From positions 1,054,001 through 1,118,000 of the forward strand of contig OY970387.1 in NCBI GenBank assembly GCA_963719485.1: a DNA stretch of 64,000 nt. Reading direction: 5' to 3'. Origin of the DNA: Bog-473 sp963719485. GTDB taxonomy: Bacteria > Actinomycetota > Acidimicrobiia > Acidimicrobiales > RAAP-2. A program made the position numbers and the translations under genes. The notes beneath the pieces are model-generated. The model did no database searches and was not told the origin of the DNA. It saw nothing but the letters and a program-made list of their open reading frames with translations. Every line of letters starts with the position of its first letter. Positions within the stretch are counted from its first letter, which is position 1. Of the stretch, positions 1-10,425 are shown piece after piece.

Positions 1-863
1 GCGAACACACCCGGATGCGCGCCGGCCTCGGCCTCGTCGAAGACACCCGCCGCCGCGCCGGCGCGCATCAGGTTGAGGCCCTTGCACTCGGTCACCTCGA
101 AGCCGGCCCGGTCCAGCTTGGCCACGAGCTCGCCCGCCGCGTATTCGATCTCGTGGTCGTGGTTCATCAGCGCATCCGAGCGCAGACGCCACACCGGCCC
201 GTTCGGCGTGTCGAGACAGAACCAACCGCCGGGCGCCAGGACGCGGAACGCCTCCCGTACGACGACGTCCCCGTCGGCCTCGCTGACGTGCTCAATGGAC
301 TGGCCGCTGTAGACCAGGTCGAACGAGCCGTCGTCGTAGCGCCCGAGGTCGACCATGGAATGGAAGGCGAACTCCACCGGCCCGAGCTCGGACACGACCG
401 TCTCGCCCGACGAGCCCCCCTGGTAGATGGCGTCACGCTCGTCGACGGGCAGATCCACCACGACCAGGCGCTCGAAGGGATAGGGGTAGCCCAGGTGCAC
501 GAGCGCCCCGTCGGGCAGGCCCTGGTGGGTTCCACCGAGGTCGAGAATGCGCCTCGCGGGCGGCAAGCCCGACACGAATTCGCTGCGACTGACGTGCATG
601 GAGAGCAGCACGTTGCCGATCGGCACGCGCCGGCGGAACTCCTCGGAGTGGGCCAGGGCCTCGGCCACCCCGTGCCGGGACAGCTCACCGTCGGTGAGCT
701 TCTGGACGTACTCAGCACCACCCGCGGCGTCGGGCTCGCGGTCAAGGACGACGTTGAAGGCCAGCCGCACCGACTGCTTCGGTGGCAGGTAGCGGAACGG
801 GACGGTCGGGACGACACGGTCGAGGACGCGGTAGGCGCGTTGCTTCCATTCACTGGCCGGCAT
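1..863 (-). CDS. Class I SAM-dependent methyltransferase with DUF4214-like N-terminus (partial)
   Basis: The gene starts at the ATG at 863 and runs off the left edge, so its C-terminus is missing. About 287 residues are visible. The N-terminal 80 or so residues look like a DUF4214 segment (LDREPDAAG, then HSEEFRRR). A Rossmann-type methyltransferase follows, with motif I as ILDLGGTHQG, a Methyltransf_11-like core (FDLVYSGQSIEHV) and VLAPGGWFCLDTPNG. It probably methylates a small molecule or a glycan; the substrate cannot be read. It lies about 100 bp downstream of recA on the same strand. Long ORFs on the plus strand here are antisense shadows. Confidence 0.75.
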   Translation of the reverse strand, partial: MPASEWKQRAYRVLDRVVPTVPFRYLPPKQSVRLAFNVVLDREPDAAGGAEYVQKLTDGELSRHGVAEALAHSEEFRRRVPIGNVLLSMHVSRSEFVSGLPPARRILDLGGTHQGLPDGALVHLGYPYPFERLVVVDLPVDERDAIYQGGSSGETVVSELGPVEFAFHSMVDLGRYDDGSFDLVYSGQSIEHVSEADGDVVVREAFRVLAPGGWFCLDTPNGPVWRLRSDALMNHDHEIEYAAGELVAKLDRAGFEVTECKGLNLMRAGAAAGVFDEAEAGAHPGVF

Positions 864-963
864 CGCACCATTGTGGTCCGGACGCGAAGCGCTCCGGGCC
901 ACTGACCCGAGGGAGGCGGGAGCGGACCCGGAGGCTTCGGCGCCGTGCGAGGCGGGGGTGCGG

Positions 964-2019
<1,056 letters not shown>

Positions 2020-2173
2020 CCCTCTCTCCTCTGTGTCTGTGTTTGCGACTGTGTCCGACTGTGTTTCGACCGACCGTGGGTTTCGTCCTGTGCCGACCCT
2101 GCTCGGTGCCGTTGCGGTGACCCTACGGCGGGGGTGTGACGGGTCCCGCCGGCGCTGCCTGTTGGCAGCATAA

Positions 2174-2187
2174 CGAACATGTGTTCG
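2174..2187. promoter_or_regulatory. LexA-type SOS box upstream of recA
   Basis: The palindrome CGAACATGTGTTCG matches the actinobacterial and mycobacterial SOS consensus GAAC-N4-GTTC. It lies between recA (minus strand) and the exported-protein gene starting at 2352 (plus strand), about 155 bp from the recA start. It is expected to bind LexA and make recA DNA-damage inducible. Control of the divergent gene is possible but unproven. Confidence 0.85.
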
Positions 2188-2351
2188 TAGAGTGTGGATC
2201 CTCACGCCGGTGAAACGCGTCGGCCGGAGAACGGTCGCCCCCGGGCCCGAGAGTCCGCCCGGAGACGGAGCGATCGTGAACGGATGGGGTGCCGCGTCCA
2301 TGGGAAGCTGACGTCTCGCCGGGCGGGAACGGGAGAGGAGGAGGGCAGAAG

Positions 2352-3080
2352 GTGCTCGCGAGAAGGCTGGCGACCGGCATGCTGCTGGCGGTTGGATTGG
2401 CGACCGGCGTTGCGATCCAGTCCGCGCCCGCGGCGGCGGCCGCATCCGTCTCCGCCACGAACGCCTCGGCCCTTTACAAGGACGCACTCGCCACCACCCA
2501 CTCCTGGTCGGTCCACTACGCCTCCAACTCGACCGAGTCCAACCAGACCCTCGTCGAGAGCGGCGACGCCGGGCCGGCCTCGGGCAGCCAGTCCGTCGTC
2601 ATGGGCAAGGGGTCGATCTCCATCCTTGTGATCGGCGGGATCAGCTACCTCAAAGGCAACCCCGATGGCCTCGAGAGCCTCGCCGGCCTGAGCGCCTCTC
2701 AGGCGGCCGAAGCGACCAACCAGTGGATCGAGTTCTCGACCGCGAACTCCGCCTTCGCACCCGTCGTCGACGGGGTCCGCTCGAAGGACCTGGTCAAGGA
2801 GCTGGCCCTCAAGACGCCGCTCTCCCTCGGCCACGGGCGCACGCTCGACGGGCAGGCAGTCGACGCCATAGACGGGACGCAGTCCTTCGGTCGCAAGTCC
2901 CTGCACGTCGTCCTCTACGTCCGCGCCAACGGCTCCCACGTCCCGGTCGAGGAGGACTCAGTCAACGCTCAGGGAAAGGCCACGAGCGCGGAGCACATCA
3001 CCTATTCCAAGTGGGGGGAGAAGGTCCGGCCCGAGGCCCCCAAAGCGACCATCTCCGTCGGGCCGATAAGCGCCGTATAA
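2352..3080 (+). CDS. Exported protein, first of two tandem paralogs
   Basis: About 242 residues from the GTG at 2352, which follows a strong purine-rich RBS (GAGGAGGAGGGCAG). An upstream in-frame ATG at 2289 exists but lacks such a site. The N-terminus is a classical signal peptide: arginines, then a hydrophobic core (MLLAVGLATGVAI), then APAAAAA. There is no lipobox cysteine. The mature part is rich in Ser, Thr and Gly and ends with an HITYSKWGEKV stretch shared with the next gene (TFSHWGENKN). The pattern of Gly-Asp turns and beta strands resembles LppX/LprG-type exported proteins, but I cannot assign a family. It is divergent from recA across the SOS box. Confidence 0.75.
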   Translation: MLARRLATGMLLAVGLATGVAIQSAPAAAAASVSATNASALYKDALATTHSWSVHYASNSTESNQTLVESGDAGPASGSQSVVMGKGSISILVIGGISYLKGNPDGLESLAGLSASQAAEATNQWIEFSTANSAFAPVVDGVRSKDLVKELALKTPLSLGHGRTLDGQAVDAIDGTQSFGRKSLHVVLYVRANGSHVPVEEDSVNAQGKATSAEHITYSKWGEKVRPEAPKATISVGPISAV

Positions 3081-3196
3081 GAAGCGCCCGAACCCGGGCC
3101 CACGCCCGGGCGTGGGAAGATGGAACCTGTCGCCCCCCCTGGCCGAGCCGGCGCTCGCCGCGCCACCGTGCCGGGCCTCCAGGAGAGTGAAAGGTC

Positions 3197-3988
3197 ATGT
3201 ACCCCTTGCGCCACATCCCCGTCCGCACCGCCGCGGTCGCCACCGGACTCACCGCCGCGACCGCACTCACCCTCGCCACCGCCGCCCTCCCGGCGGGCGC
3301 CGCCACGGGCGCGCCCGGAACAGATGCGACGACCGAGTACCAGGCGGCCCTGAAGGCGGTCGGCAGCCAAGGCGTGCACTTCGCCTCTGTGGCCAAGCAG
3401 AGCGGGGCCACCCTCGACGTGACCGGTGACGCCGGTACCACCTCGGGCTCGCAGACGTTGGTGGTGCAGAACAAGAACCTCACAGAACGCATGACGGCTC
3501 GGGTGGTCGGATCGACTGGATACGTGACCGGCAACGCCGCCGCCCTCCAGCACGTGATCGGCCTGACCAAAGCCCAGTCGACGAAGTACGCCGGGAAATG
3601 GCTGTCCTTCCCGACCTCGAACGGCGGCCTCGACGAGCTGGTCGGCGGGCTGCTCTCGTCGCAGGTGTCCAAGGAGCTCGAGATAGGCGGCCCCTACACC
3701 TACGGGAAGCCCGCCACCGTGGGCGGCCAGCGCGCGCTGGTGATCAAGGGTTCGGTGGCGACACAGAGCGGGACCAAGGTCCCGGTCGTGCTCTACGTCC
3801 CGGCCAGCGGCTCGCCGCTGCCGATCCAAGAGGTGACCAACGCCGGCACGTCGGGAGGCTCGTCTGCCATTCACGGCACGGTGACCTTCTCGCACTGGGG
3901 TGAGAACAAGAACCAGAACGCGCCCAGCCACGCGGTGTCGCTGCTCAAGCTGGTCCCGCCCACGTCGTCGTCCTCCACCGGGGGGTAG
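3197..3988 (+). CDS. Exported protein, second of two tandem paralogs
   Basis: 263 residues starting MYPLRHIPVRTAAVATG, with a long Ala-rich signal peptide ending near GAATG. It parallels the preceding gene along its length: GDAGTTSGSQ against GDAGPASGSQ, KWLSFPTSNGG against QWIEFSTANSA, VPVVLYVPASGSPLPI against LHVVLYVRANGSHVPV, and TFSHWGE against TYSKWGE. The pair is therefore an old tandem duplication. The C-terminus is a Ser/Gly tail. Function is unknown; export is inferred from the signal peptide. An RBS (CAGGAGAG) precedes the ATG. Confidence 0.75.
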   Translation: MYPLRHIPVRTAAVATGLTAATALTLATAALPAGAATGAPGTDATTEYQAALKAVGSQGVHFASVAKQSGATLDVTGDAGTTSGSQTLVVQNKNLTERMTARVVGSTGYVTGNAAALQHVIGLTKAQSTKYAGKWLSFPTSNGGLDELVGGLLSSQVSKELEIGGPYTYGKPATVGGQRALVIKGSVATQSGTKVPVVLYVPASGSPLPIQEVTNAGTSGGSSAIHGTVTFSHWGENKNQNAPSHAVSLLKLVPPTSSSSTGG

Positions 3989-3996
3989 TCCACCCG

Positions 3997-4497
<501 letters not shown>

Positions 4498-4515
4498 ACG
4501 CGACCGTCCCGCCCT

Positions 4516-6732
4516 TCAGGACGAGGCGCCGGTCGTCAGGTTGTAGACGGTCACCCCGCCCAGGGTCTGGGCGGTGAAGTGCGACTCCACCCACGACGTG
4601 ATCTGCGAGGCGTCGTCCGAGCTCCTACCACCGCCGCCGAAGCCGCCGCCGCCGAAGCCACCGCCGCTGGCGATGAAGTAGTGGATCTTGCCTGCCGAGA
4701 CGTACTGCTCGAACTGGGACAGCGTCGGTGCGGGGTCGGTGCCGTTGAACCCACCGATGGCCATCACCGGCTCGCCACTGGCCAGCTGGTAGCCGGCCGC
4801 GTTGTTCGAGTTCACCGTGGCGGCGGCCCAGGTGTACGTGCCGGCGTTCGACTGCAGCGCCTTGGTCAGTGCCGGATTGGACTGGCTCGAGCCCAGGAAG
4901 CCGCCACCGCCGGCACCGCCAGCACCCGCGCCGCGGCGGAACCCACCGCCGGCGCCGAACGAAGGTGCACCGCCGGGGAACCCGCCGGTACCCGTACCCG
5001 TACCCGTCCCGGTCCCAGCCGGGAAGCCACCGGGACCGAAGCCGCCGCCGGGACCGCCCTGGGTGCCCCCACCGGGGAAGCCACCGGCGAAGGCCCGCCG
5101 GAATCCGCCGCCCGGGAAACCCCCGCCCCCGGGGCCGCCCTGGCCGCCGGTCGCGGTCGGCGTCACCGACGGGATCGCCCCGTTGTGCGGGGTGGCCGCG
5201 GTGGCCACGGTCGAGAAGAGCGGGGCGGCCAGTGCCGCGCCGAAGCCCAGCGTGGCCACGACGGCGATGGCGAGCTTCGGGACGTTGCGCAATAGCGGGA
5301 GCGCCAGAATGGCGGCGACGCCGAGCGCGCCGACCACCGCCACGAAGGGCCGGAGGGCTGGGAACCAGTTCGCCGTACGACCGAGGAGCACGTAGCTCCA
5401 GACAACCGTCGCTGCCAGTGCGGCGGCCAGACCGATGCGGGCGGCCCAGCTGTCACGTCGCTGCCAGAGACCCATGGTGCCGATCCCGACGAGAGCACCG
5501 AGCGGCGGAGCGAGAGCCACCGCGTAGTACGGATGGATGATGCCTTGGGCCAGGCTGATGACGAGCCCGATGCTCACCAGGGAGCCGCCCCACAGCAGCA
5601 GCGCGGCGCGCTCGCGATCGGTGCGGCGGGCCTTCACGGTGATGACGAGGAGAACCGCGCCCATCACGAGCGCGCCGGGCAGCAACCACGACATCATGTT
5701 GCCGAACTCGGTGTTGAACAGACGGGTGACACCGGTCGGGCCCCACATGCTGCCGGCGACCCGGCCGCCGCCGACGCTCCCCGATTCCGTTCCGGTGATG
5801 CGTCCGAAGCCGTTGTAGCCGAAGATGAGGTTGAGGATGCTGTTGTTCTGCGACCCGCCGACGTACGGTCGGTCCGCGGCGGGCGTCAGGGCGACGGCCG
5901 CGACCCACCAGCCTGCCGCCACCAGGACGGAGACGCCCATCAGGACGACCTGCCACACGCGGCGCCACCAGCCCGTCGGTGCGGCCAGCAGGTAGACGAC
6001 GGCCATGACCGGGAGAATCAGGAATGCCTGCATCATCTTGGTGATGAAGCCGAAGCCGACCAGCGCGCCGGCGAGGACGAGCCACTTGGTCTGCGCCCTC
6101 TCGAGCCCGCGCATCGTCGCGTACGTGGCTGCCGTGAGGAGGAGCGCCAGCATGGCGTCCGGGTTGTTGTAACGGAACATCATGGCGGCGACCGGCGTGA
6201 GCGCGACCACCGCGCCGCCGAGGAGCGCGGCCTGTGCGCTGAACCAGCGACGCACGGAGAGATACACCAAGCCAACGGTGGCGACACCCTCGAGGGCCTG
6301 CGGCGCGAGCACGCTCCACGAGTTGAGGCCGAAGATCCGTGCGGAGATCTCCATCGGCCACAGGAACGCCGGTGGCTTGTCGACGGTGATGAAGTTCGAC
6401 GAGTCCGAGGACCCGAAGAACATCGCCTTCCAGCTCTTCGTCCCCGCCTGGACGGCGGCCGAGTAGAAGGAGTTGCCCCACCCGCTGGCGCCGAGGTCCC
6501 ACAAATAGAGGACGGCGGTGGCGGCGAGGAGGGTGAGGAGGGCGGGGCGGACCCAGGCCGCGTCGCTCTCCTTCCCCCGTATGAAGCGGGCCAGCCACCC
6601 GCGGCGTGGGCCGGGGGGCCAGGCCGCTCCGGCACGCGCCGCATCCTCTCCGGTGGCGGCCGGAGGCGACGTCACCGGGATCGGCGGGTCGAGGACCCCG
6701 ACGGATGCGTCAGGGCTCGTCAGGTCGGTCAT
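4516..6732 (-). CDS. GT39-family membrane glycosyltransferase (ArnT/YkcB-like) with Gly-rich segment and C-terminal domain
   Basis: 738 residues. The start MTDLTSPDA overlaps the stop of the upstream GT2 gene (ATGA), so the two are translationally coupled. After a cytosolic Pro-rich tail comes a GT39/PMT-type core with many membrane helices; the first loop holds the catalytic-type acidic residue context and the VDKPPAFLWP motif typical of ArnT/YkcB enzymes, which move a sugar from a polyprenyl-phosphate carrier on the outer face of the membrane. After the last helix (about residue 505) there is a 130-residue Gly/Phe/Pro low-complexity tract, including a GTGTGTGTG run. A small globular domain follows (SNNAAGYQLASGEPVMAIGG), also seen at the C-terminus of YkcB-like proteins. 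Confidence 0.85.
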   Translation of the reverse strand: MTDLTSPDASVGVLDPPIPVTSPPAATGEDAARAGAAWPPGPRRGWLARFIRGKESDAAWVRPALLTLLAATAVLYLWDLGASGWGNSFYSAAVQAGTKSWKAMFFGSSDSSNFITVDKPPAFLWPMEISARIFGLNSWSVLAPQALEGVATVGLVYLSVRRWFSAQAALLGGAVVALTPVAAMMFRYNNPDAMLALLLTAATYATMRGLERAQTKWLVLAGALVGFGFITKMMQAFLILPVMAVVYLLAAPTGWWRRVWQVVLMGVSVLVAAGWWVAAVALTPAADRPYVGGSQNNSILNLIFGYNGFGRITGTESGSVGGGRVAGSMWGPTGVTRLFNTEFGNMMSWLLPGALVMGAVLLVITVKARRTDRERAALLLWGGSLVSIGLVISLAQGIIHPYYAVALAPPLGALVGIGTMGLWQRRDSWAARIGLAAALAATVVWSYVLLGRTANWFPALRPFVAVVGALGVAAILALPLLRNVPKLAIAVVATLGFGAALAAPLFSTVATAATPHNGAIPSVTPTATGGQGGPGGGGFPGGGFRRAFAGGFPGGGTQGGPGGGFGPGGFPAGTGTGTGTGTGGFPGGAPSFGAGGGFRRGAGAGGAGGGGFLGSSQSNPALTKALQSNAGTYTWAAATVNSNNAAGYQLASGEPVMAIGGFNGTDPAPTLSQFEQYVSAGKIHYFIASGGGFGGGGFGGGGRSSDDASQITSWVESHFTAQTLGGVTVYNLTTGASS

Positions 6733-7940
6733 CGGGACACCTCCACTGGGCTGGAACCTGGTCGGGCGCTCGGGCGGAAGATCCAGGCCCGCAAGACGGC
6801 GAACCGGAAGACAGCGGCGAGCACGTTGGCCACGGAGAGGGCCAGCAGCTCGGGGATGAGCGCGGCCGGGGCGATCCATTGGGCCACCACCAGTCCCAGC
6901 GTCGTGAGGCCGAGGCTCACCAGGTACAGGCCCCCGGCCACGGCGAGGAGACGGCCGCGGCGGGCCTGGCCGTCCGTGCTGCGGGAGAGCTCCCGGTGGA
7001 CCGCCGTGTTGAAAAGCGTGGCGATGGCCATGGCGACGGCGTTGGCGCCGAAGGCGCCGAGGAGCGGCCGCCAGGCGACGAAGAGAAAGAGGTACCCGAG
7101 CGTGGAGACGACGCCTACGCCGGCGAAGCGCAGCAGCTGGTCGGCCGCCACCTCGTTCGAGCGGACGCGGCGCAGACCTTTGGGGCGGCGGACCAGCATG
7201 CGCCAGACGCCGCGCAGGTCGTCGGTCGCCGTCGAGACGATGTGCACCCGCGAGTCGGGATCGTCGACCCAGTCCACCGGGACCTCGCCGATCCGCAGGC
7301 CGAGACGCTCGGCCGTCACCAGGAGCTCGGTATCGAAGAACCACTCGTTGTCCTCGACGAGCGGCAACAACTTCTCCGCCGCGTCCCTTCGCAGGGCCTT
7401 GAAGCCGCACTGGGCGTCGCTGAAGCGGCCCTGCAGCGTGAGCTTGAGCAACAGGTTGTAGGACCGCGAGATCAGCTCGCGCTTGGGGCCGCGCACGACG
7501 TGTGCCCCGGGCGCGAGCCGCGAGCCGATGGCGACGTCGCGGTGACCGGACAGCAACGGCGCCACCAGCGGGAGGAGTGCCGGCAGCGAGGTCGAGAGGT
7601 CGACATCCATGTAGGCGACGACCAGGGCGTCACTGGTCGACCAGGCCGCGCGCAGTGCGTAGCCGCGTCCCTTGCGGGCCAGGTGCATGGACGCGACGCC
7701 GCGCATGGTCGCGGCGAGTTGGCGCGCCACCCGGTCGGTCTCGTCCGTGCTGGCGTTGTCGACCACCGTGATGAGCGCCCGGAAGGGGAACGACTCGTCG
7801 AGGAAGGTGCGCAGGGCGGTGATGCGCTCCGCCAGCTGCGGCGCCTCGTTGTAGACCGGCACCACGATCTCCACGTCCAGCGGGACCCGGCGGGGATCGA
7901 CGTCGGCTTCGAAGGGAGCCAGGGCTGTCATGGCAGTCAT
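6729..7940 (-). CDS. GT2 polyprenyl-phosphate glycosyltransferase fused to GtrA domain
   Basis: 403 residues from the ATG at 7940. Residues 1-240 are a DPM1-like GT2 domain: VEIVVPVYNEAPQL, the nucleotide-binding VVDNASTDET, the metal-binding YMDVDLST and FFDTELLVTAE. Residues 270-395 are a four-helix GtrA domain (LLRFAGVGVVSTLGYLFLFV). It probably loads a sugar onto polyprenyl phosphate at the cytosolic face and flips it for the GT39 enzyme encoded next. The stop overlaps that gene by 4 bp. An in-frame ATG at 8012 would add a non-conserved N-terminus, so I did not use it. Confidence 0.9.
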   Translation of the reverse strand: MTAMTALAPFEADVDPRRVPLDVEIVVPVYNEAPQLAERITALRTFLDESFPFRALITVVDNASTDETDRVARQLAATMRGVASMHLARKGRGYALRAAWSTSDALVVAYMDVDLSTSLPALLPLVAPLLSGHRDVAIGSRLAPGAHVVRGPKRELISRSYNLLLKLTLQGRFSDAQCGFKALRRDAAEKLLPLVEDNEWFFDTELLVTAERLGLRIGEVPVDWVDDPDSRVHIVSTATDDLRGVWRMLVRRPKGLRRVRSNEVAADQLLRFAGVGVVSTLGYLFLFVAWRPLLGAFGANAVAMAIATLFNTAVHRELSRSTDGQARRGRLLAVAGGLYLVSLGLTTLGLVVAQWIAPAALIPELLALSVANVLAAVFRFAVLRAWIFRPSARPGSSPVEVSR

Positions 7941-8023
7941 GGTGCGGGTGCCGTCTCCGGCCTCCGTGAAGGTCGGCTGTGGACCCGGTGTGAATCTCAC
8001 GCCGAGCGCCATCCGGCGGCCCG

Positions 8024-9625
8024 TCAGGCGGCCGGTTCGGAGGACCCCTCGCCTGGGTGCGGGTCGGGGACCGCCTGGATGCTGCCCACCGGGATCAGGA
8101 CCGTGACCACCAGGCCCTCGCCTGGCGTCGAGGCGGCAGAGACGGTCCCGCCGTGGGCGGCCACGATGGCTGCGACGATGGAGAGCCCGAGGCCGCTGCC
8201 GCCCCCGGTTCGGACCCGGGCCGGGTCGGCCCGGTAGAAGCGCTCGAAGACACGTCGGGCGTCCTCCTCCGGCATGCCCGGGCCGGTGTCCCGTACCTCG
8301 ATCTGCGCCTGGTCGCCGACCTGGTCGACGTGGACGGTGGTCGTCGTCCCGGGCGGCGTGTGAGCCCGAACGTTGGCCAGCAGGTTGTCGAGGACCTGGC
8401 GCAGGCGGTCCTTGTCGCCCGTGACCTCGACCGGATGCGCCGCCCAGAACTGCACCGGCCACTCGGGCCCGACGGCGGTGGCGGTCCGGACCGCGTCGGA
8501 GGCCAAGGACACGAGCTCGACGGGTGCCGTCTCCATCGGCACGCCCTCGTCGAGACGGGCCAGCGTCAGGAGGTCGTTGACCAGCCGATCCATGCGGGCC
8601 GTCTCGTTGCGGATACCCGAGACGATGCGGGGCAGGTCGTCGGGGTGCTGGGACCCCCCGCGCTCGAAGAGCTCGGCATAGGCCGACACGGCGGCGATGG
8701 GGGTGCGCAGCTCGTGCGAGGCATCGGCGACGAACTGCCGCAGGTGCTGCTCGTTCTCCCGCAACCGTGACTCGGAGGCAACGCGGGCCGAGAACGCGGC
8801 CTGGATCCGCTCGAGCATGACGTTGAGGGCGCGGGCCAAGCGTCCCACCTCGGTGGCCTGATCGGCGCCGGGAACACGCTGGTCGAGGTCGCCGGCCGCG
8901 ATGGAGTCAGCCGTCCGCTCCACATCCTCGAGCGGGCGCAGCCCGAGCCGGACCAACCACCATCCGCCGGCCAGGGCCAGAACGAGCGCGCCCGCCGTCA
9001 CGGCCAGCTCGGTCAGGAACAGTGTGTGCAGGGTGCTGTTCTGATCGACGAGCGGCTGCGCCTCTACTTGCACCAGGCCGCCGTTGAGTTTCTCGGCGCG
9101 CACCCGAAAGGCCGGACCCCCGGGGGCGATGGACCCCGTCGTGAAGTACGCGACTTGCGATCCGTCGGCTTGGGTGCTGAAGCCGCTGATCGGAACCGGC
9201 AATTGGGGACGATAGGGGACGTTGCCGACGTAGGCCGGACACTCCACGCTGTCCACCACGGTGCTCTTGCTCTGCGTCACCAACGAGAAGTAGCTGATGG
9301 CAAAGACGTTGGGGAATCGCGTGGCTCCCGCGCCGCCGGGAGCCGGGCCGGCGCCGCTGTTGCTGCTGTTGCCGCTGTTGCCGTTGTTGCCGTTGTCCGC
9401 GTCCGAGCCCGGGCCAGGGCCGCCAAAGTTACGTTCAGGGGAAGGGCACGTGAAGACCAGGCCGGACGGCGTCCCGACGACGTGGGGACGCTGGTCCGCC
9501 AGCTGCTGGTCGACCTGGTTGTAGAGGGAGCTGCGCAGCGCCGAGTAGGTGGCGAAGTCCGCCACCACCAGTGCGACGATGGCAATCGCCCCGACCGCGA
9601 GGAGGAGTCGGAGCCGCAGTGACAC
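8024..9625 (-). CDS. Sensor histidine kinase (HAMP-HisKA-HATPase)
   Basis: 533 residues. One membrane helix lies near residues 5-28 (LLLAVGAIAIVALVVADF). A Gly/Asn/Ser-rich extracellular region of about 175 residues follows, then a second helix (LAVTAGALVLALAGGWWLV), a HAMP linker, the HisKA dimerisation helix with phospho-acceptor His in DASHELRTPI, and the ATPase boxes (DNLLANV, DTGPGMP, GGSGLGLSIV). It phosphorylates the response regulator encoded directly upstream; that gene's stop abuts this start. The GNNGNSGNSSNSG tract in the sensor domain is low complexity. The glycosylation pair downstream is 83 bp away, so cell-envelope control is plausible but inferred. Confidence 0.95.
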   Translation of the reverse strand: MSLRLRLLLAVGAIAIVALVVADFATYSALRSSLYNQVDQQLADQRPHVVGTPSGLVFTCPSPERNFGGPGPGSDADNGNNGNSGNSSNSGAGPAPGGAGATRFPNVFAISYFSLVTQSKSTVVDSVECPAYVGNVPYRPQLPVPISGFSTQADGSQVAYFTTGSIAPGGPAFRVRAEKLNGGLVQVEAQPLVDQNSTLHTLFLTELAVTAGALVLALAGGWWLVRLGLRPLEDVERTADSIAAGDLDQRVPGADQATEVGRLARALNVMLERIQAAFSARVASESRLRENEQHLRQFVADASHELRTPIAAVSAYAELFERGGSQHPDDLPRIVSGIRNETARMDRLVNDLLTLARLDEGVPMETAPVELVSLASDAVRTATAVGPEWPVQFWAAHPVEVTGDKDRLRQVLDNLLANVRAHTPPGTTTTVHVDQVGDQAQIEVRDTGPGMPEEDARRVFERFYRADPARVRTGGGSGLGLSIVAAIVAAHGGTVSAASTPGEGLVVTVLIPVGSIQAVPDPHPGEGSSEPAA

Positions 9626-10339
9626 TCAGGCCGCTCCGCTGGCAGATTCGGACTCCCGGAGGGTGTAGCCGACGAGACGGATCGTGTGAATGAGCGGGGG
9701 CCCGAACTTCTCGAGCTTCTTGCGCAGGTAACTGACGTAGGTCTCCACGACGTTCCCGTCGCCACCGAAGTCGTAGTGCCAGACGTGGTCAAGGATCTGC
9801 GACTTCGAAAGAACGTGGCGCGGGTTGAGCATGAAGTAGCGCAGGAGATTGAACTCGGTCGCCGTGAGATTGATGGCGTTCCCGGCCCGCCGCACCTCGT
9901 GCGCACTCTCGTCGAGCTCGACGTCCGAGAAGCGGAGGATCCCGTCGTCCTCAGGCTCGTAGCCGGTGCGGCGCAGGATCGCGTGCACCCGGGCGATCAC
10001 CTCGGCCAGGGCGAAGGGCTTGGTGACGTAATCGTCGCCACCCACGGTGAGGCCGGCCAGCTTGTCCTGCAGCGTGTCGCGGGCGGTGAGGAAGAGAACC
10101 GGCACGCGGAGCCCGTCGGAGCGCAGCCGACGCGTGACCTCGAGTCCATCGAGGTCGGGCAGCATGACGTCGAGGATCACCAGGTCCGGCGGGTCCTCCT
10201 GGGCCTGTGCCAGGGCGTTGCGCCCCGTCATCGCCTCGTCGACCGTGAATCCCTCGTAGCGCAGCGACGTCGCCACCGCATCGACGATGGAGGGCTCGTC
10301 GTCAACCACCAGGACCCGCGGTCCGTTGTCCGTCTTCAC
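9626..10339 (-). CDS. OmpR-family response regulator
   Basis: 237 residues. The receiver domain is residues 10-125: acidic pocket VDDE, phospho-acceptor Asp in VILDVMLPDLDG, switch residues in LFLTARD, and Lys in YVTKPF. The winged-helix DNA-binding domain follows to the end (LTATEFNLLRYFMLNPRHVL, then YLRKKL). It is the first gene of the operon with the sensor kinase. The promoter should lie in the 86 bp between it and cinA. It resembles actinobacterial TcrA/PhoP-type regulators; the target genes are unknown. Confidence 0.96.
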   Translation of the reverse strand: MKTDNGPRVLVVDDEPSIVDAVATSLRYEGFTVDEAMTGRNALAQAQEDPPDLVILDVMLPDLDGLEVTRRLRSDGLRVPVLFLTARDTLQDKLAGLTVGGDDYVTKPFALAEVIARVHAILRRTGYEPEDDGILRFSDVELDESAHEVRRAGNAINLTATEFNLLRYFMLNPRHVLSKSQILDHVWHYDFGGDGNVVETYVSYLRKKLEKFGPPLIHTIRLVGYTLRESESASGAA

Positions 10340-10425
10340 TTGGCCTACCTCCCTGCTTCAAGGGTCGCGCCCCGGTTTCCGCGTCCAGTGTGACCCGGCT
10401 GTGGGCCTCCTGTGAGCGCGGGCGC

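Noticed and set aside
15..905. Long plus-strand open frame
   Set aside because: It is the antisense shadow of the methyltransferase on the minus strand, whose motifs are clear; the plus-strand translation is His/Arg/Val-rich with no domain.
4985..5015. Short GTACCC-type DNA repeat taken as a possible CRISPR or iteron
   Set aside because: It encodes the Gly-Thr run of the GT39 protein and has no spacers. I see no CRISPR array anywhere in the window.
5533..8237. Very long plus-strand open frames across the glycosyltransferase genes
   Set aside because: High-GC shadows of the GT39 and GT2-GtrA genes; composition is typical of antisense frames.
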